Positions 38,360 to 48,092 of a DNA stretch of 64,000 nt are shown piece by piece. Both the position numbers and the translations under genes were made by a program. A model generated the notes under the pieces. That model made no database searches. It saw nothing but the letters and a program-made list of their open reading frames with translations, and was not told the origin of the DNA. Origin of the DNA: Pseudomonas silesiensis (lineage in GTDB: Bacteria; Pseudomonadota; Gammaproteobacteria; Pseudomonadales; Pseudomonadaceae); NCBI RefSeq assembly GCF_001661075.1, contig NZ_CP014870.1, forward strand, positions 2,686,501 through 2,750,500, written 5' to 3'. Every line of letters starts with the position of its first letter. Within the stretch, counting starts at the first letter, position 1.

Positions 38360-40006
38360 GTGCGCGTACTAGCCGCCAACCATCAGGACGATTTCCGCGT
38401 CAAAGCCTACGCCGGCACCAACGGCGTGTTGTTGGCCATGGACCTGGCCGAACCCCGGCGCAAAGGTCTGCTGGGATTCGCCATCGAAAAGCAGCAAGGC
38501 AGCAAGCCCTGGCTGTTTCTGTTCAACAGCCTGACCTTCCCCGGCAAGGTTCACACCTTTGCCCATTTTCGCGCCACTCCGAGCAATATTGCGCCGCTGC
38601 AGAAATTTCGCTGGGCCGATTACGCGGTCAATCCGGGGATGACCATCCACTATCGAGTCCACCTGGCCTACGGCAGCGCCGATGCGCCGCAATTGGGTGA
38701 ATACCTGGAACTGACGGTCACCTCCGACAACGGCCAGCCGCAGAACCAGAGCGTGATTTTCAACCGCGCAGTGGCCGCCAGCCAGGCGTTCCAGCGCAAG
38801 TTTCCCGACCTCGACGCGATGATCAGCGCCAACAAGAACCTGCCCATCGAAGCCTGGCCCGACGCCCCGCGACAATGGTTGGAAAACGGGCTGCTGGGGC
38901 GTTTGCTGGGGTTTATCGAGCGTGCCGTGGACGATCAGTGGGCACTGGACATCGCCATTTACGAATACGAGTTGCGGGTCATTGTCGACGCCATCGACGC
39001 AGCCTTCGAGCGTGGTGTGAAGGTGCGGGTGCTGTATCACGCAAAATCCGGTGATAAAGGCACCGCCAGGAACGAAGAAAGCCTGGAAAAAATCCCGCAA
39101 ACGAGCAAGCGCGGGCGAGTCACCCACAAGATTTTCCACAACAAGTTCATGGTCCTGAGCCGGCTCGACGACACAGGACAGCATCAGCCCGAAGCGGTAC
39201 TGAGTGGCAGCACCAATTTCACCGCCAATGGCGTTTACCGACAGGCCAACGTGGTGCATGTGCTGGACGACGCGCAAGTCAGCGCCAGCTATCTGCAGAC
39301 CTTCGAGCAGGTCTGGGCCACACCGGAAAATGTCGGCGCCACCCGAAAATGGCTGACGCACCATAACCCTATGGACTCGCTGCAACCCTTGTTCAGCGGG
39401 TTTTCTCCGCGTTCGGGTCGGGGTGATCTGCAAGCGTTTGTCGATATCATCGACGCGGCGAAAAAGGATGTGCTGTTCGTGACCGCATTCGCCTTGCCTG
39501 ACGACATCCTCAACGCCTTGCTGGGCCAGCCCGAGGACGACATCTTGCGTTACGGCCTGCAAAACACCACCAGCCGCATCACCGGTTTCCATGCCGACCG
39601 CACCGCCGAGTTCGCCGCCACCGCCTTGCTCAATACCGGGCTGGAAGGCTGGCTCAGGGAGAACATGAAAGGCCAGAAGGGCAACCTGCTGGTGCATACC
39701 AAAGCCGTGGTCACCGACTTCACCAGCGACGCGCCGACGATCATCAGCGGCAGCCACAACCTCAGCGCGTCGGCCAGCAATGGCAATGACGAAAATTACC
39801 TGATCATTCGCGGCAATACCGACCTGGCAGACCGTTATGGGCTGGAGTTGCTGCGGTTCTACGAGCATTACCGTTTTCGCTACTTCGCGAAGAAGCTGGC
39901 GCTCAAGCAGGTCCAGCCGTTGGCGGCGGATGACAGCTGGACCGATGATTACTACCGCGCGGGGGATTTGCGCAGGTTGTCGCGGTTGCGCTTTTCCGGA
40001 CGCTGA
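38360..40006 (+). CDS. Phospholipase-D-like protein with two HxK sites
   Basis: 548 aa from GTG (MRVLAANHQDDFRV). After a beta-rich N-terminal region of about 150 residues there are two PLD repeats. The second has a complete H446-x-K448-x4-D453 (HTKAVVTD) followed by GSHNLS; the first has H260-x-K262 (HNKFMVLS) followed by GSTNFT, but Ser267 stands where the HKD aspartate is expected. PLD-like enzymes cleave phosphodiester bonds in lipids or nucleic acids through these histidines. There is no signal peptide. It sits alone between chlD and the exporter, 38 bp after chlD, and its substrate cannot be inferred. Confidence 0.85.
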   Translation: MRVLAANHQDDFRVKAYAGTNGVLLAMDLAEPRRKGLLGFAIEKQQGSKPWLFLFNSLTFPGKVHTFAHFRATPSNIAPLQKFRWADYAVNPGMTIHYRVHLAYGSADAPQLGEYLELTVTSDNGQPQNQSVIFNRAVAASQAFQRKFPDLDAMISANKNLPIEAWPDAPRQWLENGLLGRLLGFIERAVDDQWALDIAIYEYELRVIVDAIDAAFERGVKVRVLYHAKSGDKGTARNEESLEKIPQTSKRGRVTHKIFHNKFMVLSRLDDTGQHQPEAVLSGSTNFTANGVYRQANVVHVLDDAQVSASYLQTFEQVWATPENVGATRKWLTHHNPMDSLQPLFSGFSPRSGRGDLQAFVDIIDAAKKDVLFVTAFALPDDILNALLGQPEDDILRYGLQNTTSRITGFHADRTAEFAATALLNTGLEGWLRENMKGQKGNLLVHTKAVVTDFTSDAPTIISGSHNLSASASNGNDENYLIIRGNTDLADRYGLELLRFYEHYRFRYFAKKLALKQVQPLAADDSWTDDYYRAGDLRRLSRLRFSGR

Positions 40007-40080
40007 ACAGGCTCGCTCCCACATTGATCACCTCGTCTCCATGGCCTGCGATGCGAATACCGAGCGGGTGCTGGCATCGT

Positions 40081-41634
40081 TCACGCAGGAGTCCTGTGGG
40101 ACGCGGCCGAGACTGAAGCGTTCGCCGCCGGAATCGGATGGCGCATCAGCGTGCCCACCACCAGTGCCCCGAGCAAGGCCAGCAAACCCGCGACCCACAG
40201 CAACAGACTGAAGCCGCCGACGAACGCCTGGCGGGCCAGCGGCTCAACCAGCGAGCGCGCGGTGTCCGGCACCAGGCCCATGGCGGCGCTCATGTCGCCG
40301 GCCACTACCCGCGAGGCGATGCCCTGGGTCTGGTCGAGCCATGGCGCACCCTGGGCCGACAGGCTGCTGCGCAGTAACAGCTCGGTATGGCTGGACAGCA
40401 ACGCGCCGAACACGCCGATGGCCAGCACAATCGCGCTGAAACGCATGGTGGTGCTCATGCCCGAAGCCATGCCGGTACGCGCCCGTGGCACGCAGGCCAT
40501 GATGTTCTTTTGCGTGTCGCCGTTGAGCAGCCCGGCACCGGCACCGGTCACGGCAATCGCCAGGGCGAAGGGCAGGTAGCCGCCGCTGCCGACGGCCCAG
40601 GCACTGAGCAGATTGCCGCTGCCGACCAGGGTCAAACCGGCGGCCATCATGGTCGCGGGCGCAAATCGACTGGCCAGGCGCACGCCGATACGTGGGCAAA
40701 TCAGCATGGTCAGGGCGAAGGGCAACATCCCCAGGCCCGATGCAATGGCCGAGAAGCCCAGGCCGTTTTGCAGGTAAAACGGCAGGAGGGTCATCATCAC
40801 CTGGGCGCAACCGGCGTAGGCGAACATACCCAGCAGCGCGCCGATGAAGCGCGGATGCTTGAACAATTGCAGATCGACCATCGGTCGCTGCTGCAGCCGT
40901 TCGATCACCACGAACAGCCCCAGCAGCAGGGCGCCGCCGATCAGTCGGGCGTAGGTCAATGGGTTGCTCCAGCCGATGCGGTTGGCTTCGATCAGGCCCC
41001 AGATCAGGCACAGCAAACTTGCGCTAAAGGCCAGGCTGCCCCAAGGGTCCAGGCGTGCGGACTGGGTGTCGCGAGATTCCGGCACGGCCCGCCAGACCAT
41101 CGCCATCAGGAACAGGCCCACCGGCAAATTCAAGTAGAAGATCCAGCGCCAGCCCATGTACTCGGTGATCAGCCCGCCGACCGTCGGCGCGGCGGTCATG
41201 GCCACGCCCATGCAGGCGCCCCAGAACGCCCAAGCCTTGGCCCGTTCCACTTCGTCGTGAAAGGTATGGCCGATGGAGGCCAGGGCCGAGGTCAGCAGTA
41301 ACGCGGCGCCGACACCCTTGATTGCCCGGGCGATGTCGAGCAACAACGCGTTGGGCGCCGCGCCGCAGCCGATGGACGCGAGGATGAAGATGCCCAGGCC
41401 CCAGAGCAGGGTTTTCTGCCGGCCGAAGCGATCGGCGATGCTTCCGGCGGGCAATAGCAGCGCGGCGAAGGCCAGCATGTAAGCGCTGACCACCCATTCG
41501 ATGTCGGCAAAGTTCGCCCCCAGGTCCCTTGCGATCGTGGGGAGGGTGACGGCAACGATGTTGGTGTCGAGGACAATCAGCGAACAAACGCCGGAGGCCG
41601 TCAGCAACGTGAGGCGAGGGCTTACCCGGCTCAT
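40081..41634 (-). CDS. DHA2-family MFS drug exporter
   Basis: 517 aa with fourteen hydrophobic spans, the DHA2 (EmrB/QacA-type) layout. Motif A is seen as GSIADRFGRQKTLLWG after span 2, and the start SGVCSLIVLDTNIVAVTLPTI carries the conserved D of span 1. It is a proton-driven inner-membrane exporter, likely for small toxic compounds. It is divergent from a LysR regulator across 165 bp, the usual arrangement for a regulator controlling its neighbour. No membrane-fusion partner is adjacent, so it probably acts alone. Confidence 0.92.
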   Translation of the reverse strand: MSRVSPRLTLLTASGVCSLIVLDTNIVAVTLPTIARDLGANFADIEWVVSAYMLAFAALLLPAGSIADRFGRQKTLLWGLGIFILASIGCGAAPNALLLDIARAIKGVGAALLLTSALASIGHTFHDEVERAKAWAFWGACMGVAMTAAPTVGGLITEYMGWRWIFYLNLPVGLFLMAMVWRAVPESRDTQSARLDPWGSLAFSASLLCLIWGLIEANRIGWSNPLTYARLIGGALLLGLFVVIERLQQRPMVDLQLFKHPRFIGALLGMFAYAGCAQVMMTLLPFYLQNGLGFSAIASGLGMLPFALTMLICPRIGVRLASRFAPATMMAAGLTLVGSGNLLSAWAVGSGGYLPFALAIAVTGAGAGLLNGDTQKNIMACVPRARTGMASGMSTTMRFSAIVLAIGVFGALLSSHTELLLRSSLSAQGAPWLDQTQGIASRVVAGDMSAAMGLVPDTARSLVEPLARQAFVGGFSLLLWVAGLLALLGALVVGTLMRHPIPAANASVSAASHRTPA

Positions 41635-41799
41635 GACAGGATTGCCTTTTGCGCAAGATGATGGCGAAGGAGCGCGATAAGGGGTTTGACGTACATGGCG
41701 TGGGCTCTCTACTGTGATTGCCAGGGGAGCTTAACGCGCCCGAATGCAGGCTTCGTTAGCCGTAAAACGGGTTTTCATTACCTTTGAGCTAATACACCG

Positions 41800-42666
41800 A
41801 TGGACATACGGCATTTCCGCTATTTCCTGGCCGTCGCCCGGCAAGGCAACTTCACCCGCGCCGCCGAACAACTCGGTATCGCACCGCCGACCTTGACTCG
41901 ACAGATCCAGGACATGGAGAACGAACTCGGCACGCGATTGTTCGTGCGCCAGACCCGGGAGGTCAGCCTGACCGAGGCCGGCACCGCGTTGCTGATCGAG
42001 GCCGAGGCGACGGTGCGGCAATTCGAATACGCCCAGCACAACGCCCAGCGGGCCGGGCGCGGCGATATTGGTCATATCGAACTGGGTTACGTGGCGTCGG
42101 CGGTGTACTCGGGCTTGCTGCAGAAACAGGTGCAAGCCTTCAGCCGCGAGTGTCCGGACGTCAGCCTGAACGTACGGGAAAGCCCCATGGCGTCATTGCC
42201 GATGATGGTGGTGGAGGGGCGTTTCGATATTGGCTATGTGCGCTCACCCATGACCTTCCCAGAAGGCCTGGAGGCCATTCGCCTGGATGCAGAAGGCTTC
42301 GTGCTGGCGCTGCCGTCCGAGTCCTGGTTGTGTCGTTTGCCGGAAATCGCCCCGGAGCATTTGCAAAACGAGACGTTCATCCTGCCGGAGCAAATCAGCG
42401 GCACCCTGCAAGTCGCCGCCGAGGGTGGCTTTGCGCCGAAGCTGGGGGCACAGCCAGGCGGGCTGGTGGCGGTGATTGCCCTGGTGTCTCTGGGGCAGGG
42501 CGTGGCGGTGGTGCCGGAATCGGTGGTCGGGCATGTCGGTTTGCCGGGTGTGTTGTATCGGTCGATCAAGGGGTGTGAGGCGAGTTCGTGGTTGTCGTTG
42601 ATTCATCGGCGGTTCGAGAAGTCGGCGGCGGTGGCGAGGTATATCGAGCAGGTTAAAAACCGCTAA
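41800..42666 (+). CDS. LysR-family regulator divergent to the exporter
   Basis: 288 aa from ATG (MDIRHFRYFLAVARQGNFTR). The N-terminal winged helix (AAEQLGIAPPTLTRQIQDME, then LGTRLFVRQ) and effector domain are typical of the BenM/CatM-like branch that starts with MDIRHFRYF. It is transcribed away from the DHA2 exporter and should control it and itself from the shared 165-bp region. The inducer is unknown. Confidence 0.93.
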   Translation: MDIRHFRYFLAVARQGNFTRAAEQLGIAPPTLTRQIQDMENELGTRLFVRQTREVSLTEAGTALLIEAEATVRQFEYAQHNAQRAGRGDIGHIELGYVASAVYSGLLQKQVQAFSRECPDVSLNVRESPMASLPMMVVEGRFDIGYVRSPMTFPEGLEAIRLDAEGFVLALPSESWLCRLPEIAPEHLQNETFILPEQISGTLQVAAEGGFAPKLGAQPGGLVAVIALVSLGQGVAVVPESVVGHVGLPGVLYRSIKGCEASSWLSLIHRRFEKSAAVARYIEQVKNR

Positions 42667-42681
42667 GAGCAAGAGCAAGAG

Positions 42682-42780
42682 CTTCGCGAGCAAGCCCGCA
42701 CACATTGGACCGCGTCCGTCCGGACAACTCGGTCAACTGTGGGAGCGGCGGTGCGACGATTCGACTTGCTCGCGAAGGCG
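42682..42780. repeat. Degenerate REP pair before terC
   Basis: CTTCGCGAGCAAGCCCGCAC at about 42682 faces GTGGGAGCGGCGGTGCGACG...CTTGCTCGCGAAGG ending at about 42778. The second arm carries an insertion (GGTGCGACGATTCGA) also seen in the REP copy at 31108-31137. Confidence 0.75.
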
Positions 42781-42892
42781 GCCGACGGAACAACGAAAAT
42801 CCAGAGGCTTACAGATTTTGTAATGATTTCCGGCTGTAGGAAAAGTCCCATCTACCTGTACGCTCCAAGGCCTTCTTTCTTTCAGGACCTGC

Positions 42893-43048
42893 ATGAACAC
42901 CCTCTTGGAGCCCCCCGGTTATCCTTACTCCTCGCGCTACCACGCGTTCTTGATGCACGCGAAACACCCGGTCTTCCGAATCCCGAACGTCCTTGCCTCT
43001 GCAACCCCACGGCCTCCGCGCCGCACCTTGCCGTGCCCGGCATTCTGA
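42893..43048 (+). CDS. Possible leader peptide upstream of terC
   Basis: 51 aa (MNTLLEPPGYPYSSRYHAFL...), with CAGGACC 5 nt before the ATG and its stop 29 bp before the terC start. It is proline-rich and basic, with no signal or membrane segment. The position and ribosome site are suggestive of a regulatory leader ORF, but a chance ORF in GC-rich DNA is equally possible. Confidence 0.3.
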   Translation: MNTLLEPPGYPYSSRYHAFLMHAKHPVFRIPNVLASATPRPPRRTLPCPAF

Positions 43049-43076
43049 CAATCACTGAAGAGAGCGAGACGTTTTC

Positions 43077-44636
43077 ATGGAATGGATAGCTGACCCCACC
43101 GCCTGGCTGGGCTTGTTGACCCTGATCGTGCTGGAGCTGGTGCTGGGCATCGACAACCTGGTGTTTATCGCCATCCTCGCCGACAAACTGCCGCCCGAGC
43201 AGCGCGACCGTGCGCGAATCATCGGCCTGTCCCTGGCCTTGTTGATGCGCCTGGGCCTGCTGGCGAGTATTTCCTGGCTGGTCACCCTGACTCAGCCGCT
43301 GTTCGAGGTGTTCGACAAGAGTTTCTCCGGCCGCGACCTGATCATGCTGTTCGGTGGTGTGTTCCTGTTGTTCAAGGCCACCATGGAATTGCACGAACGT
43401 CTCGAAGGCCATGTCGGCGAGCGCTCGTCCAACACGGCTTACGCCCTGTTCTGGCCGATCGTGGCGCAGATCGTGGTCCTCGATGCCGTGTTCTCCCTGG
43501 ACGCGGTGATTACCGCCGTGGGCATGGTCGATGAGTTGGCGGTGATGATGATCGCGGTGATCATCTCCATTGGCCTGATGATCGTTGCCAGCAAACCGTT
43601 GACCCGATTCGTCAATGCGCACCCGACGGTGATCATGCTCTGTCTGGGCTTCCTGATGATGATCGGCTTCGCCCTGACCGCCGAAGGCCTGGGCTTTCAC
43701 ATACCCAAGGGCTACCTGTACGCGGCCATCGGCTTCTCGATCCTGATCGAAGTCTTCAACCAGATCGCCCGGGCCCGGCGCAAGCGCTCCATGCAGGGCC
43801 TGCGGCCAATGCGTGAACGCACGGCCCACGCGGTGATGCGTTTGCTCGGTGGTCGCAAGCTGGCGGCAGAGGAAGTCGGCGAGGAAATCGCCGATATGCT
43901 GGACAACGGTGAAGTGCCCGGCGGCGAGCTGTTCGACCGTCGTGAACGGGTGATGATCAGCGGCGTGTTGCAACTGGCCGAGCGACCGATCCGTACCCTG
44001 ATGACCGTGCGCGCCGACGTCGATCATATCGACCTGGCCGACGATGCCGAGACCATTCGCACACGGCTGATGCATTCGTCCTACTCGCGCCTGCCGCTGA
44101 TCCGCGACGGGGCGGTGGATGAGCCATTGGGTTTCGTGCATAAAAAGGAACTGCTCAAGGAATACCTGGCCGGCAACGAACCCGGCCTGGAGGACCTGGC
44201 GCGCAAGACCATCAACTTGCTGGACAGCTACTCGATCCTCAATGCCCTGGAACAGATGCGCAAGGCCTCGACCCACATTGCCTTCGTGGTCAATGAGTTC
44301 GGCGACTTCGTCGGCGTGCTGACCATGACCGACATTCTCGAATCGATCGCTGGCGAACTGCCCGATGCTAGCGAAATCGAAGGTCCGGATGTGGTCGAAG
44401 AGCAGGGCGGGTTTGTGGTCAGCGGTGCGTTGAACCTGGCGCGGGTGCGCCAGCGCACCGGCTTTGCGGCAGAACCGACCGACGACTACCAGACCCTTGC
44501 GGGACTGGTGGTGAGCGTGCTGGATCGGCTGCCGATGATCGGTGACAGCCATGAATGGGAAGGCTGGCGATTGACGGTGATGGCGGTTGAAGAGCGGCGG
44601 GTGACAAGGGTGTTGCTGGCACCTGTCGGCGGGTAA
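43077..44636 (+). CDS. TerC-family membrane protein with CBS and CorC/HlyC domains
   Basis: 519 aa. Residues 1-225 are a seven-span TerC-type membrane domain with the conserved acidic sites GIDNLVFI (span 1) and [15 protein letters not shown] cytoplasmic linker follows, then a CBS pair (about 300-425, including [17 protein letters not shown] and [18 protein letters not shown]) and a CorC/HlyC transporter-associated domain to the end. This YegH/YoaE-type architecture is linked to metal-ion (notably manganese) export or sensing and to envelope homeostasis, though the transported ion is not settled. The gene is monocistronic, with a long leader that may carry control elements. Confidence 0.9.
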   Translation: MEWIADPTAWLGLLTLIVLELVLGIDNLVFIAILADKLPPEQRDRARIIGLSLALLMRLGLLASISWLVTLTQPLFEVFDKSFSGRDLIMLFGGVFLLFKATMELHERLEGHVGERSSNTAYALFWPIVAQIVVLDAVFSLDAVITAVGMVDELAVMMIAVIISIGLMIVASKPLTRFVNAHPTVIMLCLGFLMMIGFALTAEGLGFHIPKGYLYAAIGFSILIEVFNQIARARRKRSMQGLRPMRERTAHAVMRLLGGRKLAAEEVGEEIADMLDNGEVPGGELFDRRERVMISGVLQLAERPIRTLMTVRADVDHIDLADDAETIRTRLMHSSYSRLPLIRDGAVDEPLGFVHKKELLKEYLAGNEPGLEDLARKTINLLDSYSILNALEQMRKASTHIAFVVNEFGDFVGVLTMTDILESIAGELPDASEIEGPDVVEEQGGFVVSGALNLARVRQRTGFAAEPTDDYQTLAGLVVSVLDRLPMIGDSHEWEGWRLTVMAVEERRVTRVLLAPVGG

Positions 44637-44658
44637 ATCTGCGCCGCTTGTGAAGGCC

Positions 44659-44741
44659 CCTTCGCGAGCAAGCCCCCTCCCACATATGACCGAGTCTTAC
44701 TGGCGAACGCGGTCAAATGTGGGAGCGGGCTTGCTCGCGAA
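44659..44741. repeat. REP pair after terC
   Basis: CCTTCGCGAGCAAGCCCCCTC...CACAT at 44659-44685 faces ATGTGGGAGCGGGCTTGCTCGCGAA at about 44717-44741, a near-perfect doublet. Confidence 0.9.
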
Positions 44742-44922
44742 TGCGACCTTTCAAACGACGCATGCCGCAGGTCAGAGCGCCAAATGTGAACCTGATACCC
44801 GCCCTGCGTAGCCATCGGTAGCGTTTCCAGATTGTGGTTTCGTAACATCCTTTTCCTCGTTTCTATCCATCACCCTGTTTCCCAACACTTTTCAATCTCC
44901 CCAACATTCCCCGCACATCCTA

Positions 44923-44938
44923 TGGCACACTTTCTGCT
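44923..44938 (+). promoter_or_regulatory. Candidate sigma-54 promoter of the ABC transporter operon
   Basis: TGGCACACTTTCTGCT matches the RpoN consensus TGGCAC-N5-TTGCW with one mismatch, and GG and GC are exactly 10 nt apart. It lies about 67 nt before the substrate-binding-protein start. No sigma-54 activator gene is adjacent, so the activator would act from elsewhere. Confidence 0.6.
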
Positions 44939-45004
44939 GCTTATTCCGTTGTTACATACCATGTTCCGGCATAGCGGAATACACATCATCCTGGAGTGCT
45001 TGCC

Positions 45005-45853
45005 ATGCATCGTCGACCTTCCTTGTTCAAAGCATGTGTTTTTCTCTTCGCGGCTTCGGCTGCTGCCGTTGGGGTTGCCCAGGCTGCAGATAACAAGCTC
45101 GACAGTGTGCTGGCCCGCGGGAAGTTGATCGTCGGTACGGGCAGTACCAATGCGCCGTGGCACTTCCAGGGCGCGGACGGCAAGTTGCAGGGGTTCGATA
45201 TCGATATCGCGCGGATGGTCGCCAAGGGCTTGTTCAACGATCCGAGCAAGGTTGAGTTCGTGGTGCAGTCGTCCGATGCGCGGATTCCGAATCTGCTGAC
45301 TGACAAGGTCGACATGAGTTGCCAGTTCATTACCGTGACCGCCAGCCGGGCGCAGCAAGTGGCGTTTACACTTCCGTACTACCGCGAAGGTGTCGGCTTG
45401 TTGTTGCCCGCCAACAGCAAGTACAAGGAGATTGAAGACCTCCGGGCCGCCGGCGACGACGTGACCGTAGCGGTGCTGCAGAACGTGTATGCCGAAGAAT
45501 TGGTGCACCAGGCGTTGCCCAAGGCCAAGGTCGATCAGTACGACAGCGTGGACTTGATGTACCAGGCGGTAAATTCCGGCCGTGCCGATGCTGCGGCGAC
45601 CGATCAGTCGTCGGTCAAATACCTGATGGTGCAGAACCAGGGGCGCTATCGCACCCCGGCGTACGCATGGAGCCCGCAAACCTACGCCTGTGCAGTCAAG
45701 CGCGGCGATCAGGACTGGTTGAATTTCGTCAACACCGCCTTGCATGAAGCCATGACCGGCGTTGAATTCCCGACCTACGCGGCGTCGTTCAAGCAATGGT
45801 TTGGTGTCGATCTGCCCACCCCGGCCATTGGTTTTCCCGCCGAATATAAATGA
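45005..45853 (+). CDS. Polar amino-acid-type ABC substrate-binding protein
   Basis: 282 aa from ATG (MHRRPSLFKACVFLFAASAA), with GGAG about 9 nt upstream and a signal peptide cleaved near residue 28 (VAQAADN). The mature part is a family-3 solute-binding protein: LDSVLARGKLIVGTGSTNAP, GFDIDIARMVAKGLF, and the ligand loop YYREGVGLLL. It captures the substrate in the periplasm for the two permeases and ATPase that follow directly. The gene set downstream (RidA, DSD1-type deaminase, KDG-kinase-like) suggests a D-amino sugar acid or D-amino acid as ligand. From memory, similar Pseudomonas transporters were linked to D-glucosamine/glucosaminate growth; unverified here. Confidence 0.9.
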   Translation: MHRRPSLFKACVFLFAASAAAVGVAQAADNKLDSVLARGKLIVGTGSTNAPWHFQGADGKLQGFDIDIARMVAKGLFNDPSKVEFVVQSSDARIPNLLTDKVDMSCQFITVTASRAQQVAFTLPYYREGVGLLLPANSKYKEIEDLRAAGDDVTVAVLQNVYAEELVHQALPKAKVDQYDSVDLMYQAVNSGRADAAATDQSSVKYLMVQNQGRYRTPAYAWSPQTYACAVKRGDQDWLNFVNTALHEAMTGVEFPTYAASFKQWFGVDLPTPAIGFPAEYK

Positions 45854-45905
45854 TCCCGTGGGAGTGGGGCGCCCATGACGCGCCCCGCTCAAGGTATTGC
45901 TGACC

Positions 45906-46568
45906 ATGAACTATCAGTTGAATTTTGCCGCCGTGTGGCGCGATTTCGATACCTTGCTGGTGGGGCTCGGCCTGGGTCTGCAGCTGGCGCTGGTGTCGAT
46001 CGCCATCGGCTGCGTGATCGGCCTGTTGATGGCGTTTGCCTTGCTGTCCAGGCATCGCGCGTTGCGGGTGCTGGCGTCGGTGTATGTGACGGTGGTTCGC
46101 AATACGCCGATCCTGGTGTTGATTCTGTTGATCTACTTCGCCTTGCCGAGCCTGGGCATTCGCCTGGACAAGATCCCGTCGTTCATTATCACCCTGTCGC
46201 TGTATGCCGGGGCTTACCTGACCGAAGTGTTCCGCGGCGGGCTGTTGAGCATTCCCAAGGGGCAGCGCGAAGCCGGGTTGGCCATCGGACTCGGTGAGTG
46301 GCAGGTCAAGGCCTATGTCACGGTGCCGGTGATGTTGCGCAATGTGCTGCCGGCGCTGTCGAACAATTTCATTTCGCTGTTCAAGGACACCTCGCTGGCG
46401 GCGGCGATTGCCGTGCCGGAGCTGACCTATTACGCGCGCAAGATCAATGTCGAGAGCTACCGGGTGATCGAGACCTGGCTGGTGACCACGGCGCTCTATG
46501 TGGCGGCCTGTTACCTCATTGCCATGCTGCTGCGTTACTTCGAGCAACGCCTGGCGATTCGCCGATAG
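45906..46568 (+). CDS. Amino-acid-type ABC permease 1
   Basis: 220 aa from ATG (MNYQLNFAAVWRDFDTLLVG). It has about five spans and the HisM/GlnP EAA loop REAGLAIGLGEWQVKAYVTVPVMLRNVLPAL that contacts the ATPase. It begins 52 bp after the binding-protein gene and ends 8 bp before the second permease, in one operon. It forms a heterodimeric channel with that partner in the inner membrane. Confidence 0.93.
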   Translation: MNYQLNFAAVWRDFDTLLVGLGLGLQLALVSIAIGCVIGLLMAFALLSRHRALRVLASVYVTVVRNTPILVLILLIYFALPSLGIRLDKIPSFIITLSLYAGAYLTEVFRGGLLSIPKGQREAGLAIGLGEWQVKAYVTVPVMLRNVLPALSNNFISLFKDTSLAAAIAVPELTYYARKINVESYRVIETWLVTTALYVAACYLIAMLLRYFEQRLAIRR

Positions 46569-46576
46569 GAGGTCCC

Positions 46577-47239
46577 ATGTACGAATCCCCCAGTTGGTTG
46601 CATGAGTTGTGGGTGGCGCGGGAAGTGCTGTGGCAGGGCTTTTTGACCAGTGTGCAGGTGTCGGCCCTGGCGATTGTGCTGGGCACGATGGTCGGCATCG
46701 TTACCGGTCTGGTGCTGACCTACGGCAAGTTCTGGATGCGCGCACCGTTTCGGTTTTACGTCGACGTCATTCGCGGCACGCCGGTGTTCGTTCTGGTGCT
46801 GGCCTGCTTCTACGTGGCGCCGGCGCTGGGTTGGCAGATCAGTGCATTCCAGGCGGGTGCGTTGGGGTTGACGCTGTTCTGCGGCTCTCACGTGGCCGAG
46901 ATCGTGCGCGGCGCCTTGCAAGCGTTGCCCAGCGGCCAGATGGAAGCGAGCAAGGCCATCGGCCTGACGTTCTTTCAATCTCTCGGTTACGTGCTGTTGC
47001 CTCAGGCGCTGCGGCAGATCTTGCCGACCTGGGTCAACTCGTCCACCGAGATCGTCAAAGCCTCGACCTTGCTGTCGGTGATCGGCGTGGCCGAGTTGCT
47101 GCTCAGCACCCAGCAGATCATCGCCCGTACCTTCATGACCCTGGAGTTTTACCTGTTCGCCGGTTTGCTGTTTTTCGTCATCAACTACGGCATCGAATTA
47201 CTCGGCCGGCACATTGAAAAGCGGGTGGCCCTGCCATGA
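46577..47239 (+). CDS. Amino-acid-type ABC permease 2
   Basis: 220 aa from ATG ([20 protein letters not shown]) with a perfect AGGAGG 7 nt upstream. Five spans with the EAA motif in [29 protein letters not shown]. Length and sequence make it the partner of the preceding permease. Its stop overlaps the ATPase start by 4 bp (ATGA), so translation is coupled. Confidence 0.94.
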   Translation: MYESPSWLHELWVAREVLWQGFLTSVQVSALAIVLGTMVGIVTGLVLTYGKFWMRAPFRFYVDVIRGTPVFVLVLACFYVAPALGWQISAFQAGALGLTLFCGSHVAEIVRGALQALPSGQMEASKAIGLTFFQSLGYVLLPQALRQILPTWVNSSTEIVKASTLLSVIGVAELLLSTQQIIARTFMTLEFYLFAGLLFFVINYGIELLGRHIEKRVALP

Positions 47240-48048
47240 CTCAAACTCAACGCTCCAATGCAACAGACCCCAGGGCGCAAAACGGCCAGCCCCTGCTGGA
47301 CATTCGTGGCTTGCACAAACAATACGGCCAACTCGAAGTGCTCAAGGGCGTCGACCTGACCATGCAGCGCGGCAACGTCGTGACGCTGATCGGCTCCAGC
47401 GGCTCGGGCAAGACCACGCTGCTGCGCTGCGTGAACATGCTCGAAGAGTTCCAGGGCGGACAGATCCTGCTCGACGGCGAATCCATCGGTTATGACGAAG
47501 TCAACGGCAAGCGCGTGCGCCATCCAGAGAAAGTCATCGCCCGTCATCGGGCCATGACCGGCATGGCGTTCCAGCAGTTCAACCTGTTTCCGCACCTCAC
47601 GGCGTTGCAGAACGTTACCCTCGGGTTGCTCAAGGTCAAGAAGCTGCACAAGGACGAGGCGGTGACCCTGGCGGAAAAATGGCTGGAGCGGGTCGGGCTG
47701 CTGGACCGCCGTGACCACTACCCCGGTCAGTTGTCCGGCGGCCAGCAACAGCGCGTGGCGATTGCCCGGGCGATTGCGATGAACCCGAGCCTGATGTTGT
47801 TCGACGAAGTGACCTCGGCCCTCGATCCGGAACTGGTGGGCGAAGTGTTGAACGTGATCAAGGGCCTGGCCGAAGACGGCATGACCATGCTGCTGGTGAC
47901 CCACGAAATGCGCTTCGCCTTCGAGGTGTCGGACAAGATCGTGTTCATGAATCAGGGGCGGATCGAGGAGCAAGGGCCACCGAAGGAATTGTTCGAGCGC
48001 CCGCAATCACCACGCCTGGCGGAATTTCTCAAGAACACGCGGTTCTGA
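47236..48048 (+). CDS. Amino-acid-type ABC transporter ATPase
   Basis: 270 aa. Complete ABC domain: Walker [11 protein letters not shown]-loop [11 protein letters not shown], signature LSGGQQQR, Walker [14 protein letters not shown] and switch histidine THEM. The sequence is of the GlnQ/HisP class, with a 20-residue N-terminal extension. It powers the transporter made by the three upstream genes. RidA follows 44 bp later in the same direction and is probably part of the transcript. Confidence 0.95.
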   Translation: MTQTQRSNATDPRAQNGQPLLDIRGLHKQYGQLEVLKGVDLTMQRGNVVTLIGSSGSGKTTLLRCVNMLEEFQGGQILLDGESIGYDEVNGKRVRHPEKVIARHRAMTGMAFQQFNLFPHLTALQNVTLGLLKVKKLHKDEAVTLAEKWLERVGLLDRRDHYPGQLSGGQQQRVAIARAIAMNPSLMLFDEVTSALDPELVGEVLNVIKGLAEDGMTMLLVTHEMRFAFEVSDKIVFMNQGRIEEQGPPKELFERPQSPRLAEFLKNTRF

Positions 48049-48092
48049 TTTTTTTTAAAAACACCTTCACTTGCAAATCAGGAGAAACACTC

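Larger units (their letters stand above)
42667..43076. other. 410-bp gap: degenerate REP doublet and a leader ORF ahead of terC
   Basis: The left part (42682-42780) is a drifted REP pair with mismatching arms. The right part, 42781-43076, is the leader of the TerC-type gene and contains a possible 51-codon ORF (42893-43048). I looked for a manganese (yybP-ykoY) aptamer and did not recognise one. Confidence 0.5.
44637..45004. other. 368-bp gap: REP pair and promoter of the ABC operon
   Basis: The left end holds a REP pair (44659-44741). The middle shows no ORF. The right end holds a sigma-54-type -24/-12 element (44923-44938), a short inverted motif TTCCG-GCATAG-CGGAA (44964-44979) and the GGAG ribosome site of the binding-protein gene. 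Confidence 0.55.

Noticed and set aside
42781..43076. yybP-ykoY manganese riboswitch upstream of the TerC-type gene
   Set aside because: The characteristic aptamer loops were not recognisable by eye; a covariance search would be needed to claim it.
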